Source: Cordia subcordata (taxonomy: Eukaryota > Streptophyta > Magnoliopsida > Boraginales > Cordiaceae). Taken from it: a stretch of DNA of 64,000 nucleotides. The DNA is taken from assembly GCA_028554755.1 (NCBI GenBank), contig JAPTOF010000006.1, positions 242,501 to 306,500 on the forward strand, in the 5' to 3' direction. The translations under genes and the position numbers were made by a program. Positions 37,701-48,754 of this stretch are shown in pieces. The notes below the pieces were generated by a model, which saw only the letters and a list, made by a program, of their open reading frames with translations, searched no databases and was not told the DNA's origin. Position 1 is the first letter of the stretch, and each line of letters starts with the position of its first letter.

Positions 37701-39453
37701 CACTTCCTTTCTCAATGCATTCTCGATTTCTTTGAACACAAGCCATGTAACCACTTGAGTGATTACTGATAGCATTATTTTCAGCGGTGGCTTCAAACTT
37801 CTGCTGAGCAACGCTCTCATCTGGAGGCCCGAGTCCACTAAAGCTTGACTGATGTAGATAGCAAAATTAACACAATGTCCAGCACAGAGAAAGAATTTAA
37901 GAAAAAAGGAAAAGAGGAACACATGAAATACTGAAGAAGAATGAGGATCATGCTTACAGCTTGCCTCCTCCAAACATGCTGCCACAAGTTTCTCAGTTCA
38001 TTTTTCCTAATTGGTTTCATAAGAAAGTCAGCAGCACCTCTCATCATACACTTATAGACAGTACTGACAGAATCTTGACAGGACATCACTGTATTGTAAG
38101 AAAAGAAATATTGAGCTATAATGAACTAATTTTTATGATAAAGAAGATGTAAAACCAACTTTATATGAGATCAGGGAAAGCACATAGGTGATGTCTTACT
38201 TATTACAGGGATGCTTTTGCAGATCTCGTGCTCCATAATCAAGGTAAGAAGAGCAAATCCAGAGATTGATGGCAGGTCCACTTCTGTCAATATGAGGTCA
38301 ATGTTATGTGGTCTTCCTTTCAGCAACTCCCATGCCTTTAAGCCGTCTGGAACTGCAGCAACTGCCCAAACACAGACCACGCATTTAAAATATTGCACAA
38401 AGAGATGTGAAAGGAATTATAAAGACTTGTTTCTGTGGGATTATGTTAGCTTAGGTGTTCGAAAGAAATGCTAATGATGTGCAATGAGGGCCAAGGTGAA
38501 TCAGAAGCATTCTTAAGCCAAAAGCTCTTAAGTGGAAGATGCCTTCACACAGTTATAGATTATGAGCGTCGAAAAAGCCATTTTTGAGACAGATATCATC
38601 CAATTGACAAAATCTGGTTTAGGTGAAAAAGGATAGGAAAAGAAGAAGAAAACATCCTAGCATTGTTTCAACGCTCAATTACTTAGCTGCTCAACACAAA
38701 CCATAAAATTGGAAGATCAAGAAAACATCCTAACATGCTAAATTATGTCTCTAGTTATTGGTACAGAAATGAAAAAGAGGAAACCTTTCTTACAAACTGA
38801 GGCTGGAATTGTCTCTTGACACATCTTAATATCTCTTCTTGATAATCAAAGTCATCAACACACATTGAGCACTTAAAACAAGAAAAGGTCTCAGCTACAA
38901 GATTTAAGGTATATTTAATTTGAAGTATGCAAAGAAGATCCATGAAATAAGCCGTTTACGGGATGATAGTAGAAAGCAATCCACTTCAGTTTCCATACAG
39001 TAAAAGCTGAAAGAGCTCAAATTGAAAGCGGAATATACGTTTAGCCACCAATTCAAACATCATCTCAGTACATCAATCTAAAATTTTTAAAGAAGACCCA
39101 AGCTATTAACAATAGAGAAGTAATCTCAACAAATTCAACTAAATATGAGCCGGTTTTATGCTATAAAGAAACCCCCCCATCAACAAACCTCTGTAGCTGC
39201 ATTTCCTGAGGAGGGCAGCAATGATTTGCCGAGTGGAATCATCGGCTTCGACCAGCAACACTCTCACCACCATCTTGGGAAGAAACCTTTCCCATCTAAC
39301 CACAGAAGAAGGAGAAGTCGCAACCGCCGATGCCGAACCACCATCATCGCCCTTTCTACTATTCTTCTCTATTCCAGCCTCTGTTTGAGGCTGTGTCTGC
39401 TTTGCTTCCGTTTCCATCGACCCACCTTCACTGCTCACCACCACCTCACCCAT
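34709..39453 (-). CDS. PRR5: Two-component pseudo-response regulator of the PRR5 type (circadian clock)
   Basis: Nuclear clock repressor. PRR9/7/5 act in sequence to repress CCA1/LHY and related genes. Minus-strand exons are 39189-39453, 38200-38361, 37958-38088, 37693-37848, 37218-37389, 36774-37113, 35081-35840 and 34709-34810. All phases agree and give 695 aa, within the size range of long PRR5 proteins. The receiver-like domain (about residues 63-185) starts [20 protein letters not shown] and has [19 protein letters not shown], where Glu replaces the phosphorylated Asp, then [20 protein letters not shown] and [31 protein letters not shown] and [19 protein letters not shown] follow, typical of PRR5/9. 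The C-terminal CCT domain (about 642-686) reads [20 protein letters not shown] then [20 protein letters not shown]. Five evening elements lie upstream. Its length and middle region favour PRR5 over PRR9. Confidence 0.93.
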
Positions 39454-39703
39454 TTTTTTCTTCTTTCTAAAGATTCTAGCAGCTTCTGAATGTGAAAATA
39501 TAGAGTAACAAGAAAAACGGTACAAGTGTAGAAAATAGGATAAGAAATAATACTACTAGTATTTTGTATTGTTGAAGCAAAAAGAGCTTTTGTTTAGTGT
39601 TTGTTGTCTATGTCTCATCCATTCTTTACAATAAAAACCAAGTTGTTGTAGTAGTAGTAGTGCTCAGCAAAAACTAGTCTCCCACCAACATTTTGTAACT
39701 TTG

Positions 39704-40554
39704 AAAATATCTCAAAATAGAAGACCCCATGCCCTCAACACATCTAGTGTTGGATATCATAGATACTTCTTTATATCCGCCAGTCACACATCCGATGGCT
39801 CACAGTGATTGCAGTAATTGTTTAATGTCAAAACTATTGGCGTGTAATTTAAGATAACGAACCCAATATTTTTTTTAAAAATTTTTTTTTTTTTAAATCT
39901 GAAGAGAAAGTGAAACAAAATATCTAAAATACTCAAGTGTATGGCCCGAAATGGCCACGTAAAAATCAAAAAGCAAAGGGTCATTGGCCTCTCTGTGTCT
40001 CTCTCTCTCCTCTTGGCTTGGGTTGGTTGGCGCTCATTTTTAAACGTCGAAAACAACCAACAGCTGGGAGAAAGAAATATATTATTATTTTCTTGGGGGA
40101 GATATTTTTGCATGGGACATGAATTACTGCAGCTTGTGGGTCCTACTCAGTAGCAGATATTTTTCTTGAGTTGTACGGGACTCATGGACTAGAACATTGA
40201 CACGTGGAGACTCCACTAAGATCTTTGCGTTTGTGGCTTCGAAATTGTCAAACGTTATCTTATTCCTTTTCTTTTTCATTTTAATTAAAATTTTAACTTT
40301 GTTGGCAAGATGACCACTCAATGGGGAAGCAGCTGTCATGGCTTCAATGGTTATTATAATTGGGGGGAAAAAAAAAAAAAAAAGAAGAAAAGGGGAGCTT
40401 CTTATTCTTTGATTCCTCATTAGCGGTGGTCCTTTAATCACGTGACAATTACCAAAACACAGCCCCACCCCCCCCCCCCCGACCCCCTCCAATGATGGTC
40501 TACTGTGGTGGCTACTATTTTTTTTGTTTCTTGTTCTGTTTGATAAAAATATCT
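39704..40554. promoter_or_regulatory. Five evening elements upstream of the PRR5-type gene
   Basis: Exact AAAATATCT occurs at 39704-39712, 39917-39925 and 40546-40554, and its reverse complement AGATATTTT at 40100-40108 and 40155-40163. A near match, AGATATTTG, is at 40558-40566. They lie 251, 464, 647, 702 and 1093 bp before the start codon. Two G-boxes (CACGTG) sit among them at 40201-40206 and 40439-40444. Evening elements bind CCA1/LHY/RVE MYB factors, and Arabidopsis PRR5 is a known target through them. Confidence 0.75.
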
Positions 40555-41553
40555 CCTAGATATTTGTGTTTTGGCTGGGGTGGTGCCGCCTACCAAATAT
40601 CGACGGTATTTCTTCTATCCCTCATCCAATCAACATCTCAAGTTTGCTCACACCACATTAAATACGAGGATGATCGCCACTCGACTAGTTTCTGTTGAAA
40701 TTTGTAAAAATTAATTTATTTTTTTTATACTATTACAAGAAAGAATATTCATGTCCTAATTTAAAAGCTCCACGGTATAAACAAATGTTGATGTGTCTTA
40801 ATTGAGCTGGGACATGTTCCTTTATTCGATCATATGACATGGCTGCCTGTCGAATGATTTGCAAGAAAAATGACAATCAACTATTAGTTTTATCTACATT
40901 CTTTTTAAATCTCTTGTTTCAGTTTAATTCTTGTCAACTAAATACCGAATTTTTAAAAGACCACTTGACACATTCTCATTAGATGTGTAACTTGTTTTTC
41001 AAAAAACAATAGTCTTTTTTTTATTTTTTTTGAGTCATGAAAATAAATTTTACCTTGGAAAACACTAAAACTAATTAGCCTATATCCATTCAGTATCAGA
41101 AAAGAGAAGTTGATCAAAGAGAGCTTCAAGAGGTTACCTTACATGTTCTCTCAAAGTAACCATTGAAGAAGGCTGATAAAGTAGCCACCATTTCCTTTTT
41201 ATTGTGTTTCTTTCTTTCTTTTTCAAGTGTTAATGCTTCAACAAATAAATTCTCTTCATTTTCTCTCTTTATTTTGATAAGATCAAACGGTTTCTCTTTT
41301 AAAAAGTTCAAAAATTGTTGTTTCCTTCATAATTTTGAACTCTTGATAAATTAGATGTTAAAAAAAAAATAAAAGTAGGCCTTTTGCTCCTGAAAATTGA
41401 AATTTCAATCATGCCCCAACTCAATTTTTGATCCCTAGTTACATAGGTTTACCAGCAGGGCAACATGTCATTTCATGTTGGCCCCCCCCCCCCCCCCGCA
41501 CGCAAAACCCACATATCCAGCGGCTAGCTGGCGAGGGTGAACCTCCTCGGAGT

Positions 41554-41640
41554 CACGTGTCAATCACCATCCCCCACCCCATATTATAATGTATGGATAA
41601 TGGCCACATAGGAACAGCCACGTCATCCCTCTATTAACAC
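41554..41640 (+). promoter_or_regulatory. Promoter-like stretch with G-box and ACGT motifs, no gene downstream
   Basis: CACGTG at 41554-41559 and CCACGTCA near 41620 precede a CT/CTT-rich stretch (about 41645-41710) that looks like a transcribed plant leader. No ORF of useful length follows before the family B element at 41963. It may start a non-coding RNA or be a relic. Confidence 0.25.
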
Positions 41641-41962
41641 CAAGGAAGTCTTTCTTCTCTTCCACACACTCTTGGCTTCTGGCTGTTCATCATCTTCAAC
41701 GTACTGCATCACTCAGGTGGTGGTTATTCCAGCAAGACTCTCAGTTCTTGGCATCATTTTCATCTTCAAGCAATTATTTCATTAATGGCAATTTTTTGAG
41801 TGAGAATTGAGATTGTCCTTTTCTTTCGTCTCTCAAAGTTGTTCATCCAAGCGCAACAATCTTGAAGCTCATCACTTTAGCCTATTCTCTTTTAGGTTTG
41901 ACTATCATCTTAAAATATGTACGTACTGATCATCATTTGGATTGCTTTCATGTACCAACCTA

Positions 41963-42191
41963 GGGCTCCTTTAAATTGTTGTTTTTCAGAAGTGTTTTTT
42001 TTTTTTTAACGCTTTTAAAAAATATTTTTTTAAAAAAAATTAAAAATTCTAACTTTTAAAAAAACTTGTATTTAAATTTTTTTAAGAGTTTTATCTTTTT
42101 TTAAAAATCAAATTAAATAATTATTACAAATTTAATGCAATTTTTTAAAAAAAAATTATTTTTTCCTTAAAAAAAAAAATCCAAATAGGCC
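41963..42191. mobile_element. Inverted-repeat element, family B copy 3
   Basis: It starts GGGCTCCTTTAAATTGTTGT; the reverse complement of the right end is AAAGGCCTATTTGGATTTTT. The inner block AAATCAAATTAAATAATTAT with TACAAATTTAATGCAA is nearly the same as in copy 1 (14880-14910), in the same orientation. Confidence 0.7.
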
Positions 42192-43576
42192 TTTAATTGA
42201 TTTATTTTTCCTTTTTGGTGCTGAAAGTGCGACCACTGTTTACGAGCAAGCACGGAATGTAAAGGACCCAACCCATATTCTACTTGAAATGGGTTTTAAG
42301 ATTTTGGGATGGTTCTCCATCCAATCAATTTTCTAACACCAGAAACATTGAAGGAATACCACATTCATCTTTAATTATCATGCACGGATTTGTCTTACTT
42401 CTAATGCTCATTTGCTCCCTCATCTTGATGTCTTGTTCTCTAATTTTACTCAAATGAATACAACAAGGCGTCTCATTTCTCTCATGCAACATAAATGAAA
42501 GATTGCACTCCTCGTGTCATCTCTCTTGTAATAAATATGATGCCATCTCTGCACGGCTTTAAGCGAAGGCTTGTTTGTGTAATAGAGGTGAATCTCAATT
42601 ATATCATCTCCCATTGGTGTCCACTGCTTGTTGAGATAGGTCTGAGCAGACTTCGACAGCACACAACACCCACCATCTGAAACACTTCTCAAGCCATGCG
42701 ATCTTCTCGGAGCTTTCTATAAGAAACCAACTGTATGTATCTTATCCTGCCTCATTCAAGGGACTTCCTCCATGGTCGTCCCAACTGGGGCCTTTTCGTC
42801 ACTTTTTTGTATGTCTGTAAAAGAATAAAAAACGGTATAGTTAAAATAATACATATCTGAGAGACCCACAAACAATACAATCCAAGTAAGAAGATTACAG
42901 CAGCCATGATAAATGAAGCAATCATCAGCAGGCATGCAGAAGCTTTCGATATATTTGAGGCAGCTTCAAGCTGACAAATTCACCCGACCACAAAGTTACT
43001 GTGTCTAATCTTTTGAAACTCAAGGACTCTATAAAGTGAAGAGAGACACTAATGCAAACAGGTGTGGAACAACTTCTTGTCTACTTCTAATTTACAACCG
43101 AACAATGAAGTCAATTCATTACAGCCATTTCAATTTCAAGATACTTTTCTTTTAGTATTCAAACTGAAGTCAAGCTTGAGTTCACCAAATTGCCACTCAT
43201 CCTCATATATTCAATCTGGATGAGCAGGGAAACACTGACATTCTAATGCCAATCAGCTAATAAAATTATTAAAAGAAAATTAAATATCTAACTACATCTT
43301 TTCCCTTTCAGCTGAGTTTGTTTTTCTCTTTTTGGCTAGAAAGGGGTACCAGGGGTGGAATAATATAAACCCACAATGAACAAATACAATATTGCCAAGC
43401 AACTATTAAGTGAAGAAGTGGGCAAGAAGATACATCAAATAAAGAATGCTATATCAATAAACAATTTTTAGTGTTATGAACCCAATAACATGGTCTTATA
43501 GGGCTCACACAGATAGGTATTACCTCATTTTTCCATCATCTAGTAGGCCATACGCCTTGACCAGTTTTCATATTTG

Positions 43577-45977
43577 CTAAGCTTTCTGCCGTCTAGGAAC
43601 TGGCTTCATGCAACTTCGAGAAGTATTTGCTCCATTTTTCTTACTTGTAGGAATGTTTTTAATGAGAATAACTGATGAGCTCCCTCTTTTCAACTTCCTG
43701 GGCAACAATGATGCATCATTAGGGGATACAAGACAGGAAACACAGAAGTGAGAAAATAAATTAGGAGGAACAAACTGCATGTTTCTCACAAGTCCACATG
43801 CTTCTTTTTGGGAACCTCAGAGACATTATTCAATGTCCTTCTAGAACCTTCTTCTGATCTTTCATTCTGATGATAGGCCTGCATAAGTAAAAACAAGCCA
43901 CATAGAAGTTTAAGCATTAGAAAAACAGTCCCTATATAGTATGTCTCTCTGTGTGTTTGTGTCTGAAGCCACTGAACAACTAAACGAGCACAGAATAAAG
44001 TTGACCATGAAAGCCTAGACAGAGATACAGTTCAATGCTTGTTGATCGTTCAGAGTTCTTATTTCCCCCTCCAACTTGCATAATCTTTTTACCTAACCAG
44101 GGAAAATCCCCATAACAGCCAATCCCCCATAACCTCAAATTCTGTTCTTTGTTGCTTCCAGATTCCAGTACTTCATAGCTTTTTATATTGCCTTCCCGGC
44201 CTCCCCTCTTAATTCATCACATTCAATATGATCCCTCTATAATCTCTTCCATGCTCCCTCCTCTAAATTTCTAGCTTCACCCTGCCCATAGCTTAAACAC
44301 CTAAAAAGCAATCATCTGAGAGAACCATTTCTATGTTCACTTGAATATGTGCCCAGAGGAATATATAAGGGCATATCAGCATAATTTTGCAACATATAAG
44401 TTCCAGACAACTAATTCTAGATTAATATGCAAAACTCTATATTTCTAGCTTCGCCCCTGCTCCCAGGTATTGACACAATAATATTAGTTGATCGAGGTAA
44501 ATAAATATGTAAATACTTCAAAAGAGTCTTGTTTTGGCTAATGACCACAGACAGCAAATAGAGTCATGCAGATTAAAACCCTGGATGTGCCAAGGCAGCT
44601 CAGATCTGTCATGTGGTATCATACTCGATTGACAAGAGCACATAAAAGATTCTTAACCAAAGAGTAGAATTTCAGGATCACACCAAGAAAAAAGTAGCTG
44701 CATCATCCAAACATATGACTCTCTCTCTCTCTCTCTCTCTCTTGTCCCTCTCATTAGGAATATGCTACTAAAAAGCGTTGCACCACATCCTTGTACCAAA
44801 GTAAAGCTTAATCTGCTAAGCAGTCTATAGAAATACAAAATCTGTTTGTAATTGATACTGGCAATATACTGCTGAACATGATATATACGGAAGGGGGGGT
44901 TCAATATTTAAAGCAAAATGTAAGGGAGAGTTAACTTTCCTGAAGCATATTAAAACTGAAAAAGATCAAAAATTAATTACTCTACTTTTGATCAATGTGC
45001 TTCAATGAAACAAAATGGAAGTCAGATATGATATAAACGTATCAGCGTCCAATATTCGCTGTGATTCTATTCGACTTACTTAAGGACATCGTTTTGCAAA
45101 TTGAAGGCTTGGAGCCACTTCAGTAATACGTAAATATAATTTCTTAAAAAGAAAAAAGAAGCATCCTACTTACTTCCTCACTTGACAATGGCAATCCAGA
45201 CTCTCCTACATTTCCCTCTTTTGTTGAACCACATTGCCCATCCAAAACCTTTTGTTTCTTCTCATTACCAGTAACATCCTCACTCACCCCACCAGTATTT
45301 GCTTTCCTCTTCTTCTTCTTACCAAAGTTGGGTGTCTTACCCTTCTTTTCCCGAACCTTCCACACATTCTTCTTCCTAAACAACAGCTTCTCAAACTTCC
45401 ACGACTCACAGCTCGTATCTATTACCGTTACCTCAGTCCTCGAAAACCCCGATATACTCAACTCTCTCTTCCCCTCATCCTCCTCCTCACCACCGCTCAA
45501 ATCCTTCTTATCTTCATCTTCCTTCACCTGATCACTCAACTCTCTCACTTCTGCTCGACTATTATCATCGCTCATTGGCGATGAGGCTCTTCCCCCTTTC
45601 CTGGAAGCATTTTCTACTCTATTACTATCATTCGTGCAATATCTAGGGTTGAGCTGCTTGCGAGAGCTTTTCTTCGCTTGAATGTTGGAGCTTTCGCCGA
45701 AGACGAATAGCTCGGCTAGGACATTGCTCATAATGTTGAATAATTGTTTGCTTTCCTGCTGATTTTGAGCTTCAGAAGATTGAACCTGTTGATTTTCCAG
45801 CTGATTTGGACGGGAGTCATCGGCGGAGGCCGCTTTGGGTTCGGTTAAGTTAGGGTTTTGGTGGGTGAGGAATTCCTCGAGGTTGAGCTCGTCGCCGGAG
45901 GGGAAGCCTTTGGATGATCGGAGCCGATCGAGCCACTTCGAGCTCGATTTTCCGGCGGAGGAGACTGAGCACAGCAT
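43577..45977 (-). CDS. Lysine-rich protein of unknown function
   Basis: I do not recognise the family. The best model on the minus strand is exons 45174-45977, 43790-43878 and 43577-43697, 337 aa with consistent phases (donors GTAAGT and GTGAGA). If the second donor is not used, the frame ends at 43786 and gives 298 aa. Visible features are a Ser-rich N-terminus (SSAGKSSSKWLDRLRSSKGF), a Gln/Asn stretch (about 57-76), a possible helix NIMSNVLAELFVF (81-93) and acidic Lys/Glu/Asp repeats (150-171). The block TEVTVIDTSCESWKFEKLLF (181-200) followed by RKKNVWKVREKK looks conserved, and a basic nuclear-localisation-like KKKKRKA is near 220. The tail is rich in Lys, Arg and Ser. A nuclear role is plausible but inferred. 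Two TGGGCC sites lie 60-160 bp upstream, as in housekeeping genes. Confidence 0.7.
44702..44742 (+). repeat. (CT)n microsatellite in an intron
   Basis: An uninterrupted CT run within the first intron (43879-45173) of the unknown gene. Confidence 0.9.
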
Positions 45978-46035
45978 TGTGGCGACCGCAATGGAGAATC
46001 TTTTGCTGGATAAAAAATTGTAAAAAAGAAATTGT

Positions 46036-46138
46036 GGCCCAGTTTAAAATTCTTAATGGCCTGCCCTTTTTGCTAAATATATTTTATTATTAGCTCGCTC
46101 TACTGCAACTATAATTATTTATTGGGCCCTGGACGATC
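46036..46138 (-). promoter_or_regulatory. Site II motifs upstream of the unknown gene
   Basis: GGCCCA at 46036-46041 and TGGGCC at 46133-46138, 59 and 156 bp upstream of the start codon at 45977. This is typical of constitutive growth-related plant promoters. Confidence 0.4.
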
Positions 46139-46570
46139 GCATGAAACAGAAAGTCAATGTAATTTTTTTGTTGGATTAGATTGTAGAAGTTGTTAAAGAA
46201 ACGGCATGGGCTAGATGGCCCCGAAACAAGTACTAGGTAATGACATTTGCGAGGCCTTTAGGAGGTTTTTTTAGTCACCTCACCAACAAAATTGTTTTGG
46301 GCTAACCGACAGATTATTTGTCTCACTTGTTGTCTTATTCTGTCTGTTTATGTGCGCTTTGCTTAATCAAGAATTTTTAAGTAGTACATAACTATCGTTG
46401 TGGGATATTGTTGAGCTTATTATTATTATTATGACGACGAAGCAAAACAAAGCTAAATAAACTCTATGGTTGTTAGGTCATCGCATGGGGAAGGGTTCAA
46501 AGTTACTAAGTGTTAGGCGAGCATAATGCCACTAACATGATTTATCGACTCATCATTAATATTGTGTTTT

Positions 46571-46749
46571 TGTTGAGGATGATTTATTTGGTGTTGACTG
46601 AGTCTTTTTTGTGTAGTATGGTTGAATTGATTCTCGAATATTTGAATTACTGTTGTACATCTCTACATGTAAGGCCTAAATCACTGCTTTCTTGCATTGT
46701 GTACTGTTCTAAATACTGTAAATATGCAGAGCAGTAGAATTATTCCTAC
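46571..46749 (+). repeat. 5' LTR
   Basis: It starts TGTTGAGGATGATTTATT and contains TTGAATATTTGAATTACTGT and TCTACATGTAAGGCCTAAAT, each shared with the right repeat. Its end runs directly into gag (ATGCAGAGC at 46724), which suggests a deletion at the LTR/leader junction. Confidence 0.7.
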
Positions 46750-48236
46750 CACCACCACGTCTCCTACTAATACACAACCCGTTTCTCCTCCCTCTTCGTC
46801 TGCAACTACAACATCCTCCTCACAGCTTGCCCAACGTCTGATCTCTATCAACGTTGCTAATCAAATACCGCTTAAGCTTACACCCAATAATTATTACTCT
46901 TGGAAGGCTCAGTTTGATGCCTTTCTATATGGCTATGATCTTCTTGGCAACATAGAGATGGCTCAACACCTTGTCCTACTCCCACTATCATAGAAGGCGA
47001 CACTCTCATTCCCAATCCTAAATATCTTCTTTGGACTGGACAAGACAAACTTATTCTCTTAGGAGGAATCATTGGGTCATTGAGTCCCACTGTCGTCCCT
47101 GTTGTTCGCACATGCACCACTACAGTAGATGCCTGGAAAAAGCTTGCTAAATAATTTGCAAATCCGTTATCATCTAGGATCACAGGCTTAACTGAGCAAC
47201 TCACGTTGCTATCAAGAGGAAACCAACCTGTAACTAAGTATTTAGCCAAAATTCGAGACCTTTCTGATGAGTTATCACTAGTTGAAGTATGGGTACCACT
47301 TCAATATCTTGTAACCCATACGCTAAATGGTGTTGGACCAGCATTCAAAGAGCTAGCTGCTACCATTTGCACCCGCGGCAACGTCATTACATTTGAAGAG
47401 TTGTGTGACAAGTTGATAGAGTATGATGCATTCCTTCGTCGGGAGGAACAAAGAGGAGCAGGTTTGCTTGGATATTTCACTGCAAATGTTGCACGAGTGA
47501 GCAATACTTCATCCAATTCTAATGGATGAAATCAAAATAATTCTCTCAATAATCAATTCAACCAGCGACAAGATCAAAACACTGGAAATTCAAAGCGAGG
47601 CAATTCATCTATGCAAGCTCATCCCAATAAACCTCCTGTAATATGTCAATTTTGCGACAAAAAGGGACACTCGGCCAAACAATGCTATCCAACCAAAAAG
47701 CTTTTCTTCAGTCCTTCTGCACCCACTGCCAACGCAACCACCATTCCAGCACAATCTTCCTCACCCACGTGGCTCCTCGACACTGAAGCTTTTCATCATA
47801 TAACTTCTGATCTTAATAATCTTGCACTCACTCAAAATTACGAAGGGCCAGATGATGTCACTTTAGGAGATGGGTCAGGTTTGAACATATCGCATATTGG
47901 CACTACCTCTCTTCGCTTATCTTCTCATGATCTATTATTGTCTAATGTATTATGTGTTCTTGCTATTCAAAAATATATGATTTATGTAAATCAATTATGT
48001 CGCACTGATAATGTTTTAGTAGAATTTAATCCCCCTTCGTTTGTTGTGAATGATCTATTCACGGGGGCACCACTAGCAAAAGGCCAGAACAAGAATCGCA
48101 CATATGAATGGTCTGGTGCAAGTTCAAGTCTAGACAGTAAAACAGCAAATGTAGGGACTTGTTCTTCTCTCCAAAAATGGCACGAAAGGCTTGGGCATCC
48201 TGCTTCAAAAGTTTTGTCTCCGAAATCAAAAGAGCG
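46724..48236 (+). pseudogene. copia gag and protease region
   Basis: gag begins near 46724 and has IPLKLTPNNYYSWKAQFDAF, then SRGNQPVTKYLAKIRDLSDE. A CCHC zinc knuckle, CQFCDKKGHSAKQC, is at about 47645-47686. The protease motif is WLLDTEAFHHIT (about 47770), where the usual active-site DSG/DTG reads DTE. The GAG-pre-integrase motif is WHERLGHPASKVL (about 48178-48216). Stops at 46991 and 47527 and frame changes make it non-coding today. Confidence 0.8.
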
Positions 48237-48341
48237 ATTAGGTTGAAAAAAATAAAGGATTTCTAACCATCTTGCTATAACATTTGATCGTTGAAATGAT
48301 AATTGATACAACAGAAATAGAAGCTATCAATTAGACAAGAT

Positions 48342-48401
48342 ATGCCTTATTTGCAAGATGGAAGACTCGTTGATATGGTCTTCAACCCATTAGGAGTCCC
48401 A
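48342..48401 (+). pseudogene. rpoB: Plastid rpoB fragment 1
   Basis: Twenty codons match the plastid RNA polymerase beta subunit around its conserved motif [20 protein letters not shown]. Plastid copies I recall have Pro where this has Leu. It is isolated, with no start or flanking rpoB sequence directly beside it, and is non-functional. Confidence 0.7.
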
Positions 48402-48529
48402 TTGAATTCTTTTTTTCCAAAGTTGCAACTACTCATTTGCAAAGAATTCCGTTCTTACAAGTAAATACTTAATACCGAAGTAAGCTTATAGAGGGTGCTC
48501 CCTGGAATAGATCCAGTAGATATGGGGTG

Positions 48530-48598
48530 GGGCCTGTATCTCATAAGATTAGAGCACGTGGCTACGAACCACGATGTCGGGGGTTCGAATCCCTATTG
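48530..48598 (+). pseudogene. trnR-ACG: Plastid-type tRNA-Arg(ACG) pseudogene
   Basis: GGGCCTGTATCTCATAAGAT, GAGCACGTGGCTACGAACCA and GGGGGTTCGAATCCCT match plastid trnR-ACG. The anticodon loop CTACGAA contains ACG and the T-loop is TTCGAAT. The D-arm has changes (ATCTCATAAGA for the usual AGCTCAGAGGA), and the 3' acceptor strand is replaced by rpoB-like sequence, so the stem cannot form. It is not expected to be functional. Confidence 0.75.
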
Positions 48599-48655
48599 GA
48601 ACCCGAGTATCCAGGAAAAAGCACAACATTTGATGGAGGAGAGGGAATCCTTTTG
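48599..48655 (+). pseudogene. rpoB: Plastid rpoB fragment 2
   Basis: Reads EPEYPGKSTTFDGG, then diverges. Plastid rpoB carries EPEYPGKSRIFDGRTG well downstream of the motif in fragment 1, so the pieces come from one gene but are not contiguous here. Confidence 0.55.
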
Positions 48656-48754
48656 AAGAAGAAAATGGTCCACTTGTTCTTGGATAGCTTCTTTCAAAAG
48701 GGCTTTTACTTCCTAAGTAAATGTCCTAGATCGTCAATAAATTTGATTTGTTAT

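Larger units (their letters stand above)
40567..43576. other. Intergenic, PRR5 promoter to unknown gene
   Basis: 3 kb without a supportable gene. It holds C-runs (about 41484-41497), a promoter-like stretch (41554-41640), a family B element (41963-42191) and a short open frame at 42450-42692 (-) that matches nothing I recognise. Confidence 0.45.
48237..48750. other. Nuclear plastid DNA (NUPT) mosaic inside the copia element
   Basis: The block is unlike copia and carries plastid pieces. 48342-48401 reads [20 protein letters not shown], an rpoB motif. 48530-48598 is a trnR-ACG relative. 48599-48655 reads EPEYPGKSTTFDGG, again rpoB (a later part of the gene). copia sequence resumes at about 48755 with the SHSLPFG motif. 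The pieces are joined in an order not expected in plastid genomes, so several fragments were ligated on entry or later rearranged. Confidence 0.65.

Noticed and set aside
39937..40492. ORFs on both strands in the PRR5 upstream region
   Set aside because: They overlap the evening-element promoter region and show no conserved protein motif.
42450..42692. 80-codon minus-strand ORF between PRR5 and the unknown gene
   Set aside because: No recognised family, no splice partners, and the opposite strand is also open. It was kept only as a note in the intergenic entry.
45234..46023. Plus-strand ORFs opposite exon 1 of the unknown gene
   Set aside because: Leu/Ser/Pro-rich shadow of Lys/Glu-rich coding. 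Splice sites support the minus strand.
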